Notes under the pieces: model-generated
The model's input: the letters and a program-made list of their open reading frames with translations, nothing else
Databases searched by the model: none
What the model was told of the DNA's origin: nothing
Part shown: in pieces, positions 8,464-16,631 of the stretch
Numbering within the stretch: the first letter of the stretch is position 1
Layout: each line of letters opens with the position of its first letter
Program-made: the position numbers and the translations under genes
NCBI GenBank assembly: GCA_964428015.1
Contig: CAYRWR010000011.1
Coordinates: 1 to 64,000 of the forward strand
Source of the DNA: CAYRWR01 sp964428015
Lineage (GTDB): Bacteria > Spirochaetota > Brevinematia > Brevinematales > CAYRWR01
Direction: 5' to 3'
DNA: 64,000 nt

Positions 8464-8709
8464 GTATCATGAATCTAACATAAGACAATCCGTCCAGACA
8501 GGCATCCGGCACGAGCCCCTGGAAAGTAGAACAGTTGCCATCTACATGGAGCGAAGCGATTGCCGGTGCGTCATCAAACCGACCCAGCCAGATAGAAAAG
8601 ATGTCTTTTGTTTTCAATATGTCCGGTCTTGTATTGTTTCCAGGTCTGAATATAATAGTTTACTATATTTAAATAGTTATACATATAAAACCCTTTGAAT
8701 TTTACTTTG
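8464..8709. other. gene-free interval with hairpins
   Basis: No convincing gene. CCGGCA (8506-8511) pairs with TGCCGG (8561-8566) around an inner GTAGA/TCTAC hairpin (8526-8545), and a GAGCGAAGCG string (8549-8558) looks like a piece of a dispersed repeat. The last 110 bp are AT-rich. It may be the distal part of a decayed insertion element that carried the RNA at 8205. Confidence 0.4.
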
Positions 8710-9177
8710 TTAGTTTTCTTCAGGTTCATTTTCCAGAACTGAGGCTTTTACTTTATGCCAGCCCGAAAGATCAAACTGGTTCATCCCGCAGCCGTATGTA
8801 TCAGTAGGACGGGTGAAAAAACCGAACTTCTCATAAAACCCTTCTTTTCCCACTGCGGATAAGAGTCCTACATTGGATGTGGAGGGAGTATTTTTCTCCA
8901 GCCAGGCCATGATGGCCTTCATGATACCGGAGCCGACTCCTACGCCCTGGTACTCAGGCAGGACGATGATATCCTGAATATAGAACACATTGCCCCTATC
9001 CCCGATGACCCGGCCCATACCGATGATCTTGCGGGTATCCCAGGCGGAGACACAGTACAGGGAGTGCCTGATGCCGGAACGCGCGACTCTGGGAGGAGTC
9101 ACTTCGCCCCAGCCTACTGCTTTTCTGAGACTGTTCATTTCCCGGGCAGTTAGTTTATTTTTTAAGACTATTTCCAT
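8710..9177 (-). CDS. GNAT family N-acetyltransferase
   Basis: 155-residue acetyl-CoA-dependent acetyltransferase. The core is visible: YIQDIIVLPEYQGVGVGSG, where QGVGVG is the acetyl-CoA pyrophosphate-binding loop, followed by a C-terminal FYEKFGFF strand-helix typical of GNATs. Substrate unknown. A TTG start 18 nt upstream is possible, but the ATG at 9177 is preceded by TAGGA and fits better. It begins 10 nt after the stop of the small lipoprotein gene, so the two probably form an operon. Confidence 0.8.
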   Translation of the reverse strand: MEIVLKNKLTAREMNSLRKAVGWGEVTPPRVARSGIRHSLYCVSAWDTRKIIGMGRVIGDRGNVFYIQDIIVLPEYQGVGVGSGIMKAIMAWLEKNTPSTSNVGLLSAVGKEGFYEKFGFFTRPTDTYGCGMNQFDLSGWHKVKASVLENEPEEN

Positions 9178-9187
9178 TATGAAAATC

Positions 9188-9595
9188 CTATTCAAAAATT
9201 AGACTCATTACTACTTTGATTTCTTCTTTTTTTCCAGACTCAGGAATATATATATTAACCATCTTGACGACTGCTTCTATCTTTTTCCTTTCCATTTCAT
9301 TTGTACTTGCCAGTTTTTCAAGGGTTTTTTCTTCAATTTGATCGGATACAAACAGATTAATATTTGAACCAAATTCATTTATCAGTTCCATATGAAGATA
9401 ATCACCTTCAGAAAATTTAACAAAATACCCGGAAATATTTGTTTCAGCAATTATCTCAGCTTTATTATCCTGTTTTTTTTCATCCGGAAGTAGTTTTATC
9501 AGGTTAATATTTTCATAGACCTTTTTGGGATTTTCATTTTTTGCGCACCCCATAAATAAAAAAAAGGCAGATAGAAGTACTAAGAATTTTTTCAT
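9188..9595 (-). CDS. small lipoprotein of unknown function
   Basis: 135 residues with a lipoprotein signal peptide (LFMGC, Cys17) followed by a charged, Lys/Glu-rich mature part with a strand-rich middle (GYFVKFSEGDYLHMELI). No family recognised. It precedes the GNAT gene by 10 nt. The upstream gap of 243 bp holds an inverted repeat GGCCA...TGGCC (9647-9669) with TGCTACTTTAGTG between the arms. Confidence 0.65.
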   Translation of the reverse strand: MKKFLVLLSAFFLFMGCAKNENPKKVYENINLIKLLPDEKKQDNKAEIIAETNISGYFVKFSEGDYLHMELINEFGSNINLFVSDQIEEKTLEKLASTNEMERKKIEAVVKMVNIYIPESGKKEEIKVVMSLIFE

Positions 9596-9838
9596 TTTTC
9601 AACTCCTTATTTAATTTTTAATAAATCGTCGGGAAGCCTGTTCGGCCAAGTGCTACTTTAGTGGCCAAATGGCCTGTTTTAATAGAATTCCAGTCATTTT
9701 TTCTATATTTTCTTATCTTCATATATCACCCTGCTGTTTATCAACTCTAAACTCCGGCTTCAACCCTGGTTTTCCGGTCCTTGATCTATTCAATTCGAGA
9801 CAGGGGCGGTGTTTTGGACTTTGCACTGATTTAGTCGT

Positions 9839-10831
9839 TCACACTTTTTTTTCCGCGATTATAGCACTATTGAGCTGGTATAAATATAACTTATTGCCCT
9901 CTATTTTATAATTGACATCCAGGGTTTTTACAAAATAGTGATTTTCTTTTTCTTTAAAAAGCGGGGTCCTGGTTTTTTCATCCCCGAAGCGGGCAAAATA
10001 CTCATGGTTACTGCCGATGTCCTGAGTGATCTCAAAAGTATCCCCATCAGGAAACTCATATATCCCGACGATTTTTCGATCAACTTCCGGGTCGAAGTCA
10101 ATTGACTCGGGTATTCTATAATAATTTAGGATAAAGAAATTAGAAGGATTGCTGAAGCCAAGTTTTTGGGCCAGATTTTGGGAAGCTGTGTTCCAGATGT
10201 CCGTAGTCCACTCTACTGTCATACCCCGCCGGAGCACCTCCTGTATAAAATGGAGGCAAAGATTATAGGCGAATCCCTTCTTTCGATATCCCGGTAAGGT
10301 CTGTATCGAAAGTTCAGCAAATTTCCGGGATCGAAACGCGGTGAAGCAGGTGCTGACGATTCTCCCCTCATCAATAGTACAAAAACCCAGGCCATTTTCC
10401 CGGAAAGAAGCATAATCCTGCCACCATAATGTAACCGGGCTTAAATTATATTCCAGGTTAATGATATCGAAGCACTCTTCATCTATTATCCTGATGCGGG
10501 GGTCAGGTACAGGAGGTTCTGCCAAATGAAAATCTCCATATTGAATTCTTTGAGTGACTTTTATCATCTCGTTTTCCTGAGCCTGGGGCAGATTTTTTGG
10601 TTCGGAAGAGCTATTGATCATGAGGGAGTTATTTATAAAACCCAATCCTCTAAAATCAAGGGAGCAAAACACTTTTCTCAGATCAATAGAATCAGGGTCT
10701 GATAAAAATACACTGGAACCGTCTTTATGTATGAGAAGCTGATAGGTATGTTCCGGATCGGATAATTGAAAACCTTTCTGATATCCTTCCAGGATGGATA
10801 AAGAAAGAGCGTTTTGATTACAATTATTCAT
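9839..10831 (-). CDS. GNAT acetyltransferase with extra C-terminal domain (paralogue 1)
   Basis: 330 residues. The N-terminal part (about 1-120) has no recognised fold. A GNAT-like core follows: GLGFCTIDEGRIVSTCFTAF, then LSIQTLPGYRKKGFAYNLC, which is the acetyl-CoA loop region, and LAQKLGFSNPSNFF. The last 85 residues form a strand-rich module (GIYEFPDGDTFEITQD, TPLFKEKENHYFVK) found also in the paralogue at 11348. The arrangement fits the 'GNAT acetyltransferase' family typified by zwittermicin-resistance-like proteins. Substrate unknown. CAGGAG precedes the ATG. Confidence 0.7.
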   Translation of the reverse strand: MNNCNQNALSLSILEGYQKGFQLSDPEHTYQLLIHKDGSSVFLSDPDSIDLRKVFCSLDFRGLGFINNSLMINSSSEPKNLPQAQENEMIKVTQRIQYGDFHLAEPPVPDPRIRIIDEECFDIINLEYNLSPVTLWWQDYASFRENGLGFCTIDEGRIVSTCFTAFRSRKFAELSIQTLPGYRKKGFAYNLCLHFIQEVLRRGMTVEWTTDIWNTASQNLAQKLGFSNPSNFFILNYYRIPESIDFDPEVDRKIVGIYEFPDGDTFEITQDIGSNHEYFARFGDEKTRTPLFKEKENHYFVKTLDVNYKIEGNKLYLYQLNSAIIAEKKV

Positions 10832-10890
10832 TATTAAAGTCTCCTGTATTTATCTGGCCTAGGTGCTATAGTAGAGCAATATGGGTTTAT

Positions 10891-11226
10891 TTATCTATCA
10901 CTCTTTGTTTGTCTTAGACGAATGTTTATATAAATACTAAGAACTAATACAACAAATCCCGTGATCAAATAAATCCATGATTTTGAAAGTATCTCACTCA
11001 AGGCAACTATGCCATCAGTACTTATTGAATTTGGGCCCCATTTATCCCGAAGGGTAATGGGCCACCATAACAGAAAAGTGAATATAATGATCCCAATACT
11101 CTGTATAGAAAATCTTTTCAATATGTTCCACTTCTTTTTTATAGATAAATATATTGATATTACTATTAGAATTAGAAATTGAACTATGTTTATATAAAGT
11201 AAACTCACACCAAGAGTATCTATCAT
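10891..11226 (-). CDS. small integral membrane protein
   Basis: 111 residues with three hydrophobic segments, about residues 8-27, 41-57 and 83-101, and short charged linkers (KKKWNILKR). No family recognised. The GTG nine bases upstream is possible, but AAGGTG stands 8 nt before the ATG at 11226. It sits between the two paralogous acetyltransferase genes, about 60 nt before the first and 120 nt after the second, on the same strand. Confidence 0.6.
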   Translation of the reverse strand: MIDTLGVSLLYINIVQFLILIVISIYLSIKKKWNILKRFSIQSIGIIIFTFLLWWPITLRDKWGPNSISTDGIVALSEILSKSWIYLITGFVVLVLSIYINIRLRQTKSDR

Positions 11227-11347
11227 AAATATCACCTTGTTTTATATTTCTGCCCATCAGTGGCTCTTACCGGAATTACCCATGATTTGACGGTTAGCCT
11301 GGAAGTATGGGTTAGTCTTAGAAATTTATATTTTTATCAAAATTTCA

Positions 11348-12316
11348 TTATTCACTTTTTAATGCCGGTATTGACTGGTTAAACTGCTGCAGAATCAATC
11401 CCTCTTTAGTTATCTTAAATTTCGCGTCTACTTTTTTTACGAAATACAGCCCTTCCTCTTCCTTAAAAAGAGGCCTTTTAGGCCCATTATTCCACGTTAC
11501 GTAATAGTTCTCTGATTCTTTGAGAATGACACACTCATCATCATGAGCAAAGATATATCGGCCCAGATTTTCATCATCCTGAGCGGGATCAAATAAAATT
11601 GATTGTGGAAAACGAGTATACACTAAAAAGGGGATCTCTTGAGGTTGACTAAAGCCCAGTTTCCCGGCCAACCCCTGGGAAGGCAGGTTGTCTGTTTGAG
11701 TGTGCCACTTAGGAGTAAGTCCCCTTTGGAAAATTTCATGTAGAAAATAATTACATAAATGGAAACTTAATCCCTGACGCATGAATTCCGGATGAGTCAG
11801 TACCTGAATATCTACAAATTTTTGGGAACGAAAGGCACTAAAACAGAGACTGGCGATCTTGTCACCCTGCCTATAATAATAACCTATACCGTTATCTTTG
11901 AAAGTAGAAAAATCAGGCCAGAAAAAATCCATAATGGCTTCTGAGTTAAAACATTTTTCATCGATTTCATGGATGTGAGAACCATCAGGTGGATTCACTG
12001 ATAAATGAAAGCTATTATATCCAATCCATTGATCAAATTTGATGCTTTCATTTTCATTTAATTCCGGCATTTTTCCTGGTTTAGTTGGAATTTGTAAATA
12101 TAGGGTTGTGTTTGTAAATCCTAAATCTTCGAAATTTATTGTTGAAAAAACTTGCCCAAGGTCAAGTTTTTCAAGGTCACCTAAAAGTACCCCTTGTGCA
12201 TTTCTGTGTATGAGGAGTTCAAACCTGCCATCAGGATCAACTATGTGATGCCCCTGTTGAAAACCTTCAATTAAAGAGAGAGGTAAAGCAGCTTGAGGAA
12301 TGGTGAAGGGCAACAT
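11348..12316 (-). CDS. GNAT acetyltransferase with extra C-terminal domain (paralogue 2)
   Basis: 322 residues, a clear paralogue of the protein at 9839: matching N-termini (LSLIEGFQQGHHIVDPDG), matching core (GIGYYYRQGDKIASLCFSAFRSQKFVDI, quoted only in part) and a matching C-terminal module (LFKEEEGLYFVKKVD). The acetyl-CoA loop is seen at LTHPEFMRQGLSFHLC. Divergence is high, so the duplication is old. GGAG lies 8 nt before the ATG. Substrate unknown. Confidence 0.65.
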   Translation of the reverse strand: MLPFTIPQAALPLSLIEGFQQGHHIVDPDGRFELLIHRNAQGVLLGDLEKLDLGQVFSTINFEDLGFTNTTLYLQIPTKPGKMPELNENESIKFDQWIGYNSFHLSVNPPDGSHIHEIDEKCFNSEAIMDFFWPDFSTFKDNGIGYYYRQGDKIASLCFSAFRSQKFVDIQVLTHPEFMRQGLSFHLCNYFLHEIFQRGLTPKWHTQTDNLPSQGLAGKLGFSQPQEIPFLVYTRFPQSILFDPAQDDENLGRYIFAHDDECVILKESENYYVTWNNGPKRPLFKEEEGLYFVKKVDAKFKITKEGLILQQFNQSIPALKSE

Positions 12317-12507
12317 CTATTCTCCATTGTTACTAATAGTTACAAAGTTATTTCTCATAGCTACTCTTATTTGCCACGACTGCACTTAAAAAATAATTTT
12401 AAAGTATCTTCTCTATAGATATTGTAATTCTAAGTAATAAATCGAAATTAATCTATTTTTCAACGGGCATAATACACTTGAAAAAATACATCTTTATTCC
12501 CTACCCC

Positions 12508-12539
12508 AAAAAAAAAGCCGCCCCCGGAGGGACGGCTTT
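12508..12539 (-). terminator. rho-independent terminator of the double-CBM21 gene
   Basis: AAAGCCG paired with CGGCTTT around CCCCCGGAGGGA, followed on the minus strand by nine T. It lies 20 nt past the stop codon at 12560. Confidence 0.85.
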
Positions 12540-12559
12540 GTATGATTAAAAACTCTTCT

Positions 12560-13354
12560 TTACATGTTGTAATTCGCGCCCCAGTTATTGTCATAGTACT
12601 TTACGCCGTTGACGGTATATTCGATGAAGAACTTTCCGTTAGACAGAGGTCCCAGGTAGTTATTCCAGGCAGCCCAGCGTTCAAAACCGGCAGCGGTGGG
12701 ACAGGACACAGTAGCATAGCCGTAAGAATAAGTGGACTGGAAGTACAGAGGCACAGTAGTAGAAGTAGCCCAATTGTCGATAGAATACACCAGTTTCACG
12801 GACTTGGTGTAGGCGATATTGCGTACATCCACCCACACGGACAGGAACTTCTGGTCATAGGAATAACTTTTGACCGCTACCTGATATCCCCGGCCCAGCA
12901 TTTCACCGCAGTTATAGGGCATGGTATAGTTAGCGCCGTTGTTGTTGTCCCAGTAGGTGGTACCGTTCACGGTATAGCCTACCGCGAATTTGGTGTCATA
13001 GGTGTAGTTATTGAGCTGGCTTACTGAACCGGTCCAGATTTCGTAGCCGCTGTCGGCATTGCGGCTGTAGGTCAGCGCGATATTGGTCCACTGGCCGCTT
13101 TTCAGCAACTGGCGTACAAATACGGATTTGTTATAAGCCAGGTTTTTGACCCGGACTTCCCATGTGAGTCCCAGCTGTGACTGGCCATACTTGGTATGGA
13201 TGTAGCTGGAAGAGCGGAACAGCTGTACAGGGGTATTAGCCTGACCGGTGGTCAGGGTCTGAGCTGAAGCGTCCAAACCATCAATCTCAGAACTATTCAC
13301 AGAACAGGCGGCCATCATAGTAGCCAGCAGTGCGAAAACCAACAACTTTTTCAT
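12560..13354 (-). CDS. lipoprotein with two CBM21 domains
   Basis: 264-residue lipoprotein (lipobox MAAC, Cys17) whose mature part is two tandem carbohydrate-binding modules of the CBM21 (starch/glycogen-binding) type. Module 1, about residues 60-145: VRVKNLAYNKSVFVR...YWDNNNGANY. Module 2, about 155-264: VDVRNIAYTKSVKLVYSIDNW...YYDNNWGANY. The 'RNxAYxKSVxxR' strand and the final 'YWDNNxGxNY' are the family hallmarks. No catalytic domain. Likely a surface alpha-glucan binding protein. Own promoter with a palindrome over the -10 box, own terminator. Confidence 0.82.
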   Translation of the reverse strand: MKKLLVFALLATMMAACSVNSSEIDGLDASAQTLTTGQANTPVQLFRSSSYIHTKYGQSQLGLTWEVRVKNLAYNKSVFVRQLLKSGQWTNIALTYSRNADSGYEIWTGSVSQLNNYTYDTKFAVGYTVNGTTYWDNNNGANYTMPYNCGEMLGRGYQVAVKSYSYDQKFLSVWVDVRNIAYTKSVKLVYSIDNWATSTTVPLYFQSTYSYGYATVSCPTAAGFERWAAWNNYLGPLSNGKFFIEYTVNGVKYYDNNWGANYNM

Positions 13355-13404
13355 ATTTTCTCCTTTATTAAAAGACCACCCTAAGGGTGACTTGTTTTTT
13401 TAAC

Positions 13405-13438
13405 GCACTATTATAGTGCATTTGGACTTTTTATGCAA
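13405..13438 (-). promoter_or_regulatory. promoter with palindromic operator, double-CBM21 gene
   Basis: Minus strand: TTGCAT (13438-13433), 17 bp, TATAAT (13415-13410). The -10 box lies inside a perfect inverted repeat with 7-bp arms, GCACTATTATAGTGC (13405-13419). A regulator bound there would block the promoter. A second palindrome, CACCCTAAGGGTG, lies in the leader at about 13376-13388. Confidence 0.7.
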
Positions 13439-13583
13439 CTTTATGAATAATTACTGTAACCGCTTTTAGAAAATTATATACTATTTCCCCAATGTAATGA
13501 CCTGGGGGATTTTCCCTTAAATTTAGTGAAAAATTTTACGGTTGATGCTATCATATTTCATGCGCGTGACACGGGAGGTGATT

Positions 13584-13907
13584 ATGCCATTCGAACTCAG
13601 TCCGGAAGAAAAAGCGGCTACCCAGGATACTATCAACAGCTTTAAGAGGGAAGACCCTGAACTGGAAAATCTGTATGAAGTAGAATTCTACATCAGCGGT
13701 GCCGGAAAAAAAGACGCTTCCAAGCTGGAAGGCTGTCTGGTGGAAAACGGTATCGAATTTGATGACCTGGATCTGGACGAGGATGAACTCCTGCTCTCCA
13801 TCGATATGATGCTGGACTATGATATCATTATCCGGCTGGAGACTATCCTGGGGGGATTCTGCGCGGAACATGGCCTGAATTATGAAGGATGGGGCGCTTA
13901 TGAATAG
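13584..13907 (+). CDS. RraB-like family protein
   Basis: 107 residues, acidic, cytoplasmic. The pattern YEVEFYISGAGKKDASKLE, then a DLDLDEDELLLSID acidic stretch and a C-terminal GFCAEHGLNYEGWG fits the RraB ('regulator of ribonuclease E activity B') fold, a small alpha/beta domain. Known RraB inhibits RNase E in E. coli; here only the fold is suggested. Start chosen at the ATG with GGGAGGTG 5 nt upstream; two earlier in-frame ATGs lack a site. Its stop overlaps the next gene's start. Confidence 0.65.
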   Translation: MPFELSPEEKAATQDTINSFKREDPELENLYEVEFYISGAGKKDASKLEGCLVENGIEFDDLDLDEDELLLSIDMMLDYDIIIRLETILGGFCAEHGLNYEGWGAYE

Positions 13908-14571
13908 ATTACCGGGACTTCTGACCGGTATTCTTCTTCTGACAGGGTTAAGTACAGCTAAAATTTACAGCGAGTCTGATCCACTTTCTCTTTTATTGGA
14001 CACCGCTATTTCCGACACAAAAGCACAGTCTCTGTATGAAAAAGGCGGCTGGGAAGATACTTACTCCACCCCTGTGCTGGGATGGTCCAGAAACGGCAAA
14101 ATCGCTTTTATCTATCGCTATTCACCACGGGAGCCGGTGGGTGATTTAAGTGATATCGTGATACTGGATCTGATCACCGACCGGGAGCTTTTCCGGGCTC
14201 CTCTGGCTGACGGTTCCGCAGGCATGACAGGAGAAATACTCCAGAAAATACGCACCACTTTCAGAAACTACAGCATTATCATAGACAGGACCCCGGTCAA
14301 GCCTTTTCCTCTGGAATTCCAAGGCGACAGTTTAACTGTCCGGTTAGAGGAAAACTCGCTCATCGCTGAGTATAAAAATTCCGGAAAGATAAAAAAGATC
14401 AATAACAGTGATGTGTCCCGTTTTATCATTGAGGGCTATGCACTGAGCCCCTGGGAAAAGCGTATCGCAGTCTACTATTCCACCACCAGCGGTGAGACCT
14501 ACCTGGAGATCGCGGAATATGAAGCCTACTCCTCTTTTCTGGGCTGTCACCTCACCACAGGATTTAAATAA
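13900..14571 (+). CDS. exported protein of unknown function
   Basis: 223 residues with a signal peptide (LLTGILLLTGLSTAKIYS). The mature part contains SPREPVGDLSDIVILDL and ALSPWEKRIAVYYS, strands reminiscent of a single lipid- or ligand-binding beta sheet; no family recognised. The ATG overlaps the end of the RraB-like gene by 8 bp (start at 13900, stop of the previous frame at 13905-13907), so the pair is translationally coupled. Confidence 0.65.
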   Translation: MNRLPGLLTGILLLTGLSTAKIYSESDPLSLLLDTAISDTKAQSLYEKGGWEDTYSTPVLGWSRNGKIAFIYRYSPREPVGDLSDIVILDLITDRELFRAPLADGSAGMTGEILQKIRTTFRNYSIIIDRTPVKPFPLEFQGDSLTVRLEENSLIAEYKNSGKIKKINNSDVSRFIIEGYALSPWEKRIAVYYSTTSGETYLEIAEYEAYSSFLGCHLTTGFK

Positions 14572-14574
14572 ACT

Positions 14575-15546
14575 TTACTCCCAATACTCATATTCAAAGC
14601 GATAATTCTCTGAATATTCCCCGATATTTTTTTCTTTGGTCATTTCAATAATATTACCCCATACATCCACTTTATAGCGTATTTTATAAGTTTCCTCTCC
14701 TCCGCCCATGGAGGTAAAGTAAGTGGATAGCGCTTTATAAAGATAGCCGTCGGAGTTATAATAATACACTGTGTTTTCTTCTTCCTCCCCCAGGACATCA
14801 CTGGTGCAGGACCAGATTTTTTTCTTTAAAACACCCAGGTCGTCGTAGCTATATCGGGTCTGGCACCAACTCATCATCCCCTCGCTGGAAATCTGTGACA
14901 ACCGCCCCTGGCTGTCATATTGGTACCGATATTCCAGATCCCAGTTTTCCATGATTTCATGATAGGTCGCCAGCCGTCCCTGTTGGTCATAAGTACAGGT
15001 ATAAGAGGATTGATTCTTCCGTTTTCCTTCTATATCATAGATATATGTTATTGATGGGCGTGAATTCCAGCTAGATCCTTTCTGGCTGATCTTTCTACCC
15101 AGGAGGTCATATTCTTCTACCTGGCTTAACAGATATTTACCCTCCCCTTGCATCAGTTTCACTTTCTTCTTGACTTTACCCCGCAGTTGATCCATTTCCC
15201 AGTCGGTGAGCCCGCTGACCCGGCCCGGTACCAGAGCGCCCCCAAAGACCCAGCCTTCTACCCCTTTCATGGTACGTACCAGATAAAAACTGTCCGTTAT
15301 GAGTTTTTTTCTTAGGGTAACGCTGACCTGGTTGGTACTCTTCACACCGAGGTAGTAGACCGTTTCTCCCTCCCCCAGGAATTGAACGGTGGTATTGGAG
15401 ACTTCCAGATTCGGAGCGAGACGTACCCGCAGGCCGTCCACACTGGAGCAGTAAATTTCTCTGGGATCATTATTTTGGGCTGATAAATATCCTATACACA
15501 TGAGAGAGGTACAGCTGATAAAAAACAAAAGTATTTCTTTTTTCAT
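14575..15546 (-). CDS. exported SH3-domain protein with YD/RHS-like repeats
   Basis: 323 residues. Signal peptide (ISCTSLMCIGYLSAQ). Residues about 30-110 form a bacterial SH3 domain (VDGLRVRLAPNLE, GVEGWVFGGALV), usually for cell-wall binding. The rest consists of RHS/YD-like strands: YDLLGRKISQKG, YIYDIEGKRK, CTYDQQGRLATY, YQYDSQGRLSQI, YSYDDLGVLKKK, YYYNSDGYLYKA and YKVDVWGNIIEM. Seven repeats are too few for a toxin-encapsulating RHS shell. Probably an envelope protein. It converges with the preceding gene with only 3 bp between stops. Confidence 0.72.
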   Translation of the reverse strand: MKKEILLFFISCTSLMCIGYLSAQNNDPREIYCSSVDGLRVRLAPNLEVSNTTVQFLGEGETVYYLGVKSTNQVSVTLRKKLITDSFYLVRTMKGVEGWVFGGALVPGRVSGLTDWEMDQLRGKVKKKVKLMQGEGKYLLSQVEEYDLLGRKISQKGSSWNSRPSITYIYDIEGKRKNQSSYTCTYDQQGRLATYHEIMENWDLEYRYQYDSQGRLSQISSEGMMSWCQTRYSYDDLGVLKKKIWSCTSDVLGEEEENTVYYYNSDGYLYKALSTYFTSMGGGEETYKIRYKVDVWGNIIEMTKEKNIGEYSENYRFEYEYWE

Positions 15547-15847
15547 TTATTAAGCCTCTTTTTTGGAAAATCAGGTGTTATATTAGCACAATATCATAAT
15601 AAATGTTATTTTTAAAAAGGTTAATAAGCTTGCTAAAAATTTTGGAGGCTTATAATATCACTTGACGAGGAAAAAAACTCCCCCGCTTATACTGGATACT
15701 GTTATACTCACCGGATCCATCCCAACTTGAACTGGAATCAGGTTACAGCCTTTCGGCCTAAGCCGAGTGCTGAAGGGAGGCAAATTCTCTTTCTGTTTAG
15801 TATTGAATTACCCTGGATATTGCTCTCTAGGCATAAAGGATAAACTC
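15547..15847. other. intergenic region with a hairpin-rich leader
   Basis: No gene seen. The left 110 bp are AT-rich. On the right, GCCTTTCGGC with GCCGAGTGCTGAAGGGAGGC (about 15748-15782) can fold into a long stem in the presumed leader of the HAD gene. TTGACG (15662) and TATACT (15688) are present but 20 bp apart, which is a poor promoter. Confidence 0.35.
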
Positions 15848-16528
15848 ATGTTAAAAGCAATCTTTCTCGATTTTTACGGTACACTGGTGGAAGATGACGA
15901 TATATTTATACAGGATATCTGCCGGAAAGTATCCGCTTCTGCCCAGGGGGGTGTATCTCCCCGGGAAGTAGGAGAGCTCTGGCAAAAAAGATACCTGTCG
16001 CTTTGCCGCTCCTGTAATGGAGACAGCTTTAAGTCACAAAAAGAAATCGAGACTCTGTCTCTGCAGGATACTATTGCACATGTTAAGTCCAATGCTGAGG
16101 CAGCTGATCTCAGCAGTGAGATTATCTCATACTGGCAGAAACCTCTGGTCTATCCTGAGACCCTGTCTGTATTGTCTGGTCTTAGGCTGCCCCTACTCAT
16201 CCTGTCTAATATTGATAACAATGACATCGGTCTGGCTCTGACCCATACAGGCCTGTCAGCTCTGCCTTATCTGACCAGTGAGACGGTCCGCTCTTACAAG
16301 CCCCGCCCGGAACTCTTTCAGGCTGGACTGGAGTATTTTCATATCCGGCCTGCTGAAGCCCTGCATGTGGGGGATTCCTATTCCAGTGATATTGAGGGAG
16401 CCCATGCACTGGGTATTCCCACTGTGTGGATGAACCGTTCAGCACAAACATCTTATAAAATTGCCCATGATTATCAGGTTCATAACCTCAGGCAACTAGC
16501 TGATCTTGTAGAAAATTTTATTAATTAA
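15848..16528 (+). CDS. HAD family hydrolase (phosphatase)
   Basis: 226-residue haloacid-dehalogenase-type phosphatase. Motif I is FLDFYGTLVED (nucleophile Asp; the usual second acid position is Tyr), motif II LILSNID, motif III Lys in SYKPRPELF, motif IV GDSYSSDIEGA. A helical cap lies between motif I and II, about residues 20-100. Small phosphorylated substrate, unknown. The frame is open 27 codons further upstream from a GTG, but the protein family begins at the first strand and AAGGA precedes the ATG at 15848. Confidence 0.85.
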   Translation: MLKAIFLDFYGTLVEDDDIFIQDICRKVSASAQGGVSPREVGELWQKRYLSLCRSCNGDSFKSQKEIETLSLQDTIAHVKSNAEAADLSSEIISYWQKPLVYPETLSVLSGLRLPLLILSNIDNNDIGLALTHTGLSALPYLTSETVRSYKPRPELFQAGLEYFHIRPAEALHVGDSYSSDIEGAHALGIPTVWMNRSAQTSYKIAHDYQVHNLRQLADLVENFIN

Positions 16529-16631
16529 TAATACCCCGGATTTATTTACAAAACATGATTAACCTAATAGAATAAAAGAAATGAATTTCTCTGCTGATTC
16601 AGTTTGAAAATCCTCCGGGAGGGGGACAACC

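Noticed and set aside
8426..8698. 90-residue reading frame from a TTG
   Set aside because: No ribosome binding site, odd composition and overlap with hairpins and repeats; not a likely gene.
9669..9911. 80-codon rightward frame before the acetyltransferase gene's 3' end
   Set aside because: Overlaps a supported gene on the other strand and has no ribosome binding site or recognisable features.
14575..15546. RHS toxin
   Set aside because: Only about seven YD-like repeats, no RHS core motif (DPxGR...) and no toxin domain at the C-terminus.
15695..15785. 5S rRNA-like fragment (GATCCATCCCAAC ... GTTACAGCC ... GCCGAGTGCTG)
   Set aside because: Local words recall 5S rRNA, but the closing helix does not pair and spacing is wrong; treated as chance.
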